This document shows, piece after piece, positions 62,165-64,000 of a stretch of DNA of 64,000 nt (its first letter is position 1; each line of letters starts with the position of its first letter). A model generated the notes under the pieces. It saw nothing but the letters and a program-made list of their open reading frames with translations. It was not told the origin of the DNA and ran no database searches. The stretch spans positions 682,001 through 746,000 of the forward strand of contig VANK01000001.1 of the NCBI GenBank assembly GCA_008682415.1. Direction: 5' to 3'. The position numbers and the translations under genes are program-made. This DNA comes from Acidobacteria bacterium AB60 (GTDB lineage: Bacteria; Acidobacteriota; Terriglobia; Terriglobales; Acidobacteriaceae).

Positions 62165-63534
62165 GCCTCTTCGATCTGCACCCTCCGGAACCCTCCGCTC
62201 AACGTTCCTCCAGAACGCCGCAGCATGCGATACCCCTGGCCGAGCGGATGCGTCCCCGCAGCCTCGACGAATACAGCGGGCAGGAACACCTTCTCGCACC
62301 CGGTAAGCCTCTGCGCGTGCAGATTGATCGGGAAGCGGCCGGCACTGGCGAACTCGGCTCCATGATCTTCTGGGGTCCGCCCGGCGTTGGCAAAACCACT
62401 CTCGCCAAGATCATCGCCGAATCCACCCATGCAAATTTCATCGAGTTCTCCGCCGTCCTCTCCGGCATCAAGGAGATCAAGCAGGTCATGGCGCAGGCCG
62501 AACAGGCCGCTCATATGCACTCCCGCACCATCCTCTTCGTCGATGAGATCCATCGCTTCAATAAGGCGCAGCAGGACGCGTTTCTGCCCTACGTGGAGCG
62601 CGGCACCATCCGCCTCATTGGCGCGACCACCGAGAACCCTTCTTTCGAGATCATCTCCGCGCTGCTCTCCCGCTGCCGCGTATACGTTCTCCAGCCCCTC
62701 AGCGAAGATCGCATCGCCGGCCTCCTTCGTCGCGCTCTCGAAGACAAGGAGCGCGGCCTTGGCAATCTGAATATTCCGGCCGACGACGAAGCGCTTCTCC
62801 TCATCGCCTCCTACTCTTCGGGCGACGTCCGCTCCGCCTATAACACCCTCGAGGTCGCCGCCCAACTCGGCGATCAGGGCGCTCGCCCGATCGATCGCCC
62901 CCTCGCCACGGAGGCCATCCAACAGCGCGTGCTCACGTATGACAAGTCCGGCGAGGAGCACTACAATCTGATCTCCGCTCTGCACAAGAGCGTTCGCAAC
63001 TCCGACCCCGATGCTGCGCTCTACTGGCTCGCGCGCATGTTCGCGGCCGGCGAAGACCCGCTCTACCTCGCTCGTCGCGTCGTTCGCATGGCGGTCGAGG
63101 ACATTGGCCTCGCGGCGCCGGAAGCCCTCAACCTTTGTCTTTCCGCGAAGGAGACGATCGACTTCCTTGGATCACCGGAAGGCGATCTGGCTCTCGCCGA
63201 AGCTGTCGTCTATCTGTGTTTGGCACCCAAATCGAACTCTGTTTACACGGCCTATGCGGCGGCCAGGAGCGAGATCGAGCACACCCGCCAGGAGCCCGTC
63301 CCGCTCCACCTCCGTAACGCGCCCACCCGGCTCATGAAGGATCTGGGCTACTCCCAAGGGTACCGATATGCTCACGACGAGCAAGACAAGGTCGCGGATA
63401 TGAACTGCCTACCCGACAGCCTCAAGGGACGCGTATACTACCAGCCCACTCAGGAGGGCCGCGAAAAACAGCTCGCCCAGCGACTTGAAGAGATTCGACG
63501 CATCCGCGCCAAACGCCACGAGGAGAATTCCTAA
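62161..63534 (+). CDS. rarA: Replication-associated recombination protein A (MgsA/RarA)
   Basis: A 457-residue AAA+ ATPase related to clamp loaders. It acts at stalled replication forks. Walker A GPPGVGKT is at 72-79, followed by FVDEIHRFNKAQQD (Walker B) and the sensor LIGATTENPSFE. The C-terminal MgsA domain has ALHKSVRNSDPDAALYWLARM and the PLHLRNAPTRLMKDLGYSQGY block, cited by its LRNAPT core. Length is normal. It overlaps the SpoU-type gene upstream. Confidence 0.96.
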   Translation: MSLFDLHPPEPSAQRSSRTPQHAIPLAERMRPRSLDEYSGQEHLLAPGKPLRVQIDREAAGTGELGSMIFWGPPGVGKTTLAKIIAESTHANFIEFSAVLSGIKEIKQVMAQAEQAAHMHSRTILFVDEIHRFNKAQQDAFLPYVERGTIRLIGATTENPSFEIISALLSRCRVYVLQPLSEDRIAGLLRRALEDKERGLGNLNIPADDEALLLIASYSSGDVRSAYNTLEVAAQLGDQGARPIDRPLATEAIQQRVLTYDKSGEEHYNLISALHKSVRNSDPDAALYWLARMFAAGEDPLYLARRVVRMAVEDIGLAAPEALNLCLSAKETIDFLGSPEGDLALAEAVVYLCLAPKSNSVYTAYAAARSEIEHTRQEPVPLHLRNAPTRLMKDLGYSQGYRYAHDEQDKVADMNCLPDSLKGRVYYQPTQEGREKQLAQRLEEIRRIRAKRHEENS

Positions 63535-63592
63535 CTCCTTCTCTCTCTTTCCTCGACAAAAATGATCGCTAATCCGCATTAGGAGCTCAAAG

Positions 63593-64000
63593 ATGCCCTC
63601 CGAACTGAATGCCGGCCTGGGCTTTCTCTCCCTCACGACCGCCCAGCAGGAGTCGTTTCGTCCATCACCTGTTCCCGTACTTGCCCGCTTCGAGGCGGGA
63701 GACTGTGTCTATAAATGGACCTCCTATCCTCTGGTCAAGCCGAAGACCGGGCGCATTACCGAATACTGGTCGCCGTGGAATAGGTTCAAGACCGGCTCGC
63801 TGGAGATACCCGGCTTCAAAGAGCTTCGAACACGGTACGGAAATGTCGCGGGCGGCGTCGGCCGCCCCCAGGATTTTGCTCGTTCCAGAAACGCTGTCAC
63901 CGAGCAGTGGAACCGGATGGACGCCCTCCTGAAAGCCCAATTCCTTAAGCCTGTCTGGGGGTACGTCGGCAAGACCGCTGCGCAGCGCAAATTCGATGAT
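63593..64000 (+). CDS. Hypothetical protein, 3' truncated by the window end
   Basis: An open frame of 136 codons from ATG 63593 runs to the last base without a stop. AGGAG at 63581-63585 fits the start. There is no signal peptide. The sequence is rich in Trp, Arg and Lys (CVYKWTSYPLVKPKTGR, EYWSPWNRFKTGS), and no family is recognised. It follows rarA by 58 bases on the same strand. Confidence 0.6.
   Translation, partial: MPSELNAGLGFLSLTTAQQESFRPSPVPVLARFEAGDCVYKWTSYPLVKPKTGRITEYWSPWNRFKTGSLEIPGFKELRTRYGNVAGGVGRPQDFARSRNAVTEQWNRMDALLKAQFLKPVWGYVGKTAAQRKFDD

Overview
The window looks like a chromosomal segment from an acidobacterium, most likely Terriglobales/Acidobacteriaceae. It has high GC, a Gram-negative envelope (beta-barrel proteins, a secretin, lipoproteins, an Mla-type ABC ATPase) and many secreted carbohydrate-active or tannase-type enzymes. 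It also carries families I associate with this phylum: signal-peptide TPR proteins, a TIGR03118-type propeller and YncE-like lipoproteins. Taxonomy is inferred from gene content; there is no rRNA gene here. I found no tRNA, rRNA, CRISPR array, transposase or integrase.

Layout. 1-3.1 kb: TPR protein and a DUF885 metallopeptidase. 3.1-12.2 kb: proC, then a nucleotide-sugar/exopolysaccharide block (rfbD, a CpsB-type PHP phosphatase, three tandem outer-membrane barrels, a WcaF-like acetyltransferase, gmd, ugd). 12.4-16.7 kb: an OmpA-like protein with Ig-like domains and a His/Arg-rich tail, a DUF3943-like protein ending in a PagL-like deacylase motif, and a small membrane protein. 16.7-19.9 kb: an FkbH-like/ACP pair and a P-loop kinase with a proline-rich N-terminus. 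20.2-28.2 kb: lower glycolysis (gap, ridA, pgk, tpiA). Between pgk and tpiA lies a 4.3-kb insert with an alpha-L-fucosidase, small unknown genes and a protein carrying the active-site pattern of ribosome-inactivating proteins (rRNA N-glycosidases). 28.2-37.3 kb: acyltransferase, purC, cvpA, a Fis-type regulator, a frameshifted HAD phosphatase, a TPR-secretin, a DsbA-like protein and nadE. 37.3-48.7 kb: a polyprenyl glycosylphosphotransferase, ABC ATPase, mobA, M20 peptidase, rhodanese, tannase, ABC-F protein and TIGR03118 propeller. 48.9-52.8 kb: an NtrC/histidine kinase/lipoprotein operon. 52.9-64 kb: nadK, tlyA, YncE-like lipoprotein, GH31 glycosidase, DUF92, YdcF, YrdC, TrmH, rarA and a gene that runs off the end.

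Most interesting. The 178-residue protein at 25899-26435 (minus strand) keeps all five active-site positions of ricin and Shiga toxin A chains (Y55, Y76, E119, R122, W154), in order and with near-identical Glu-Arg-Trp spacing. It has no signal peptide and sits in an apparent insertion between pgk and tpiA. Other points of interest are an intergenic CAGTGAT heptad repeat family at gene ends, the FkbH-ACP pair without a visible PKS, the DUF3943-PagL fusion and a single-base frameshift in the HAD gene.
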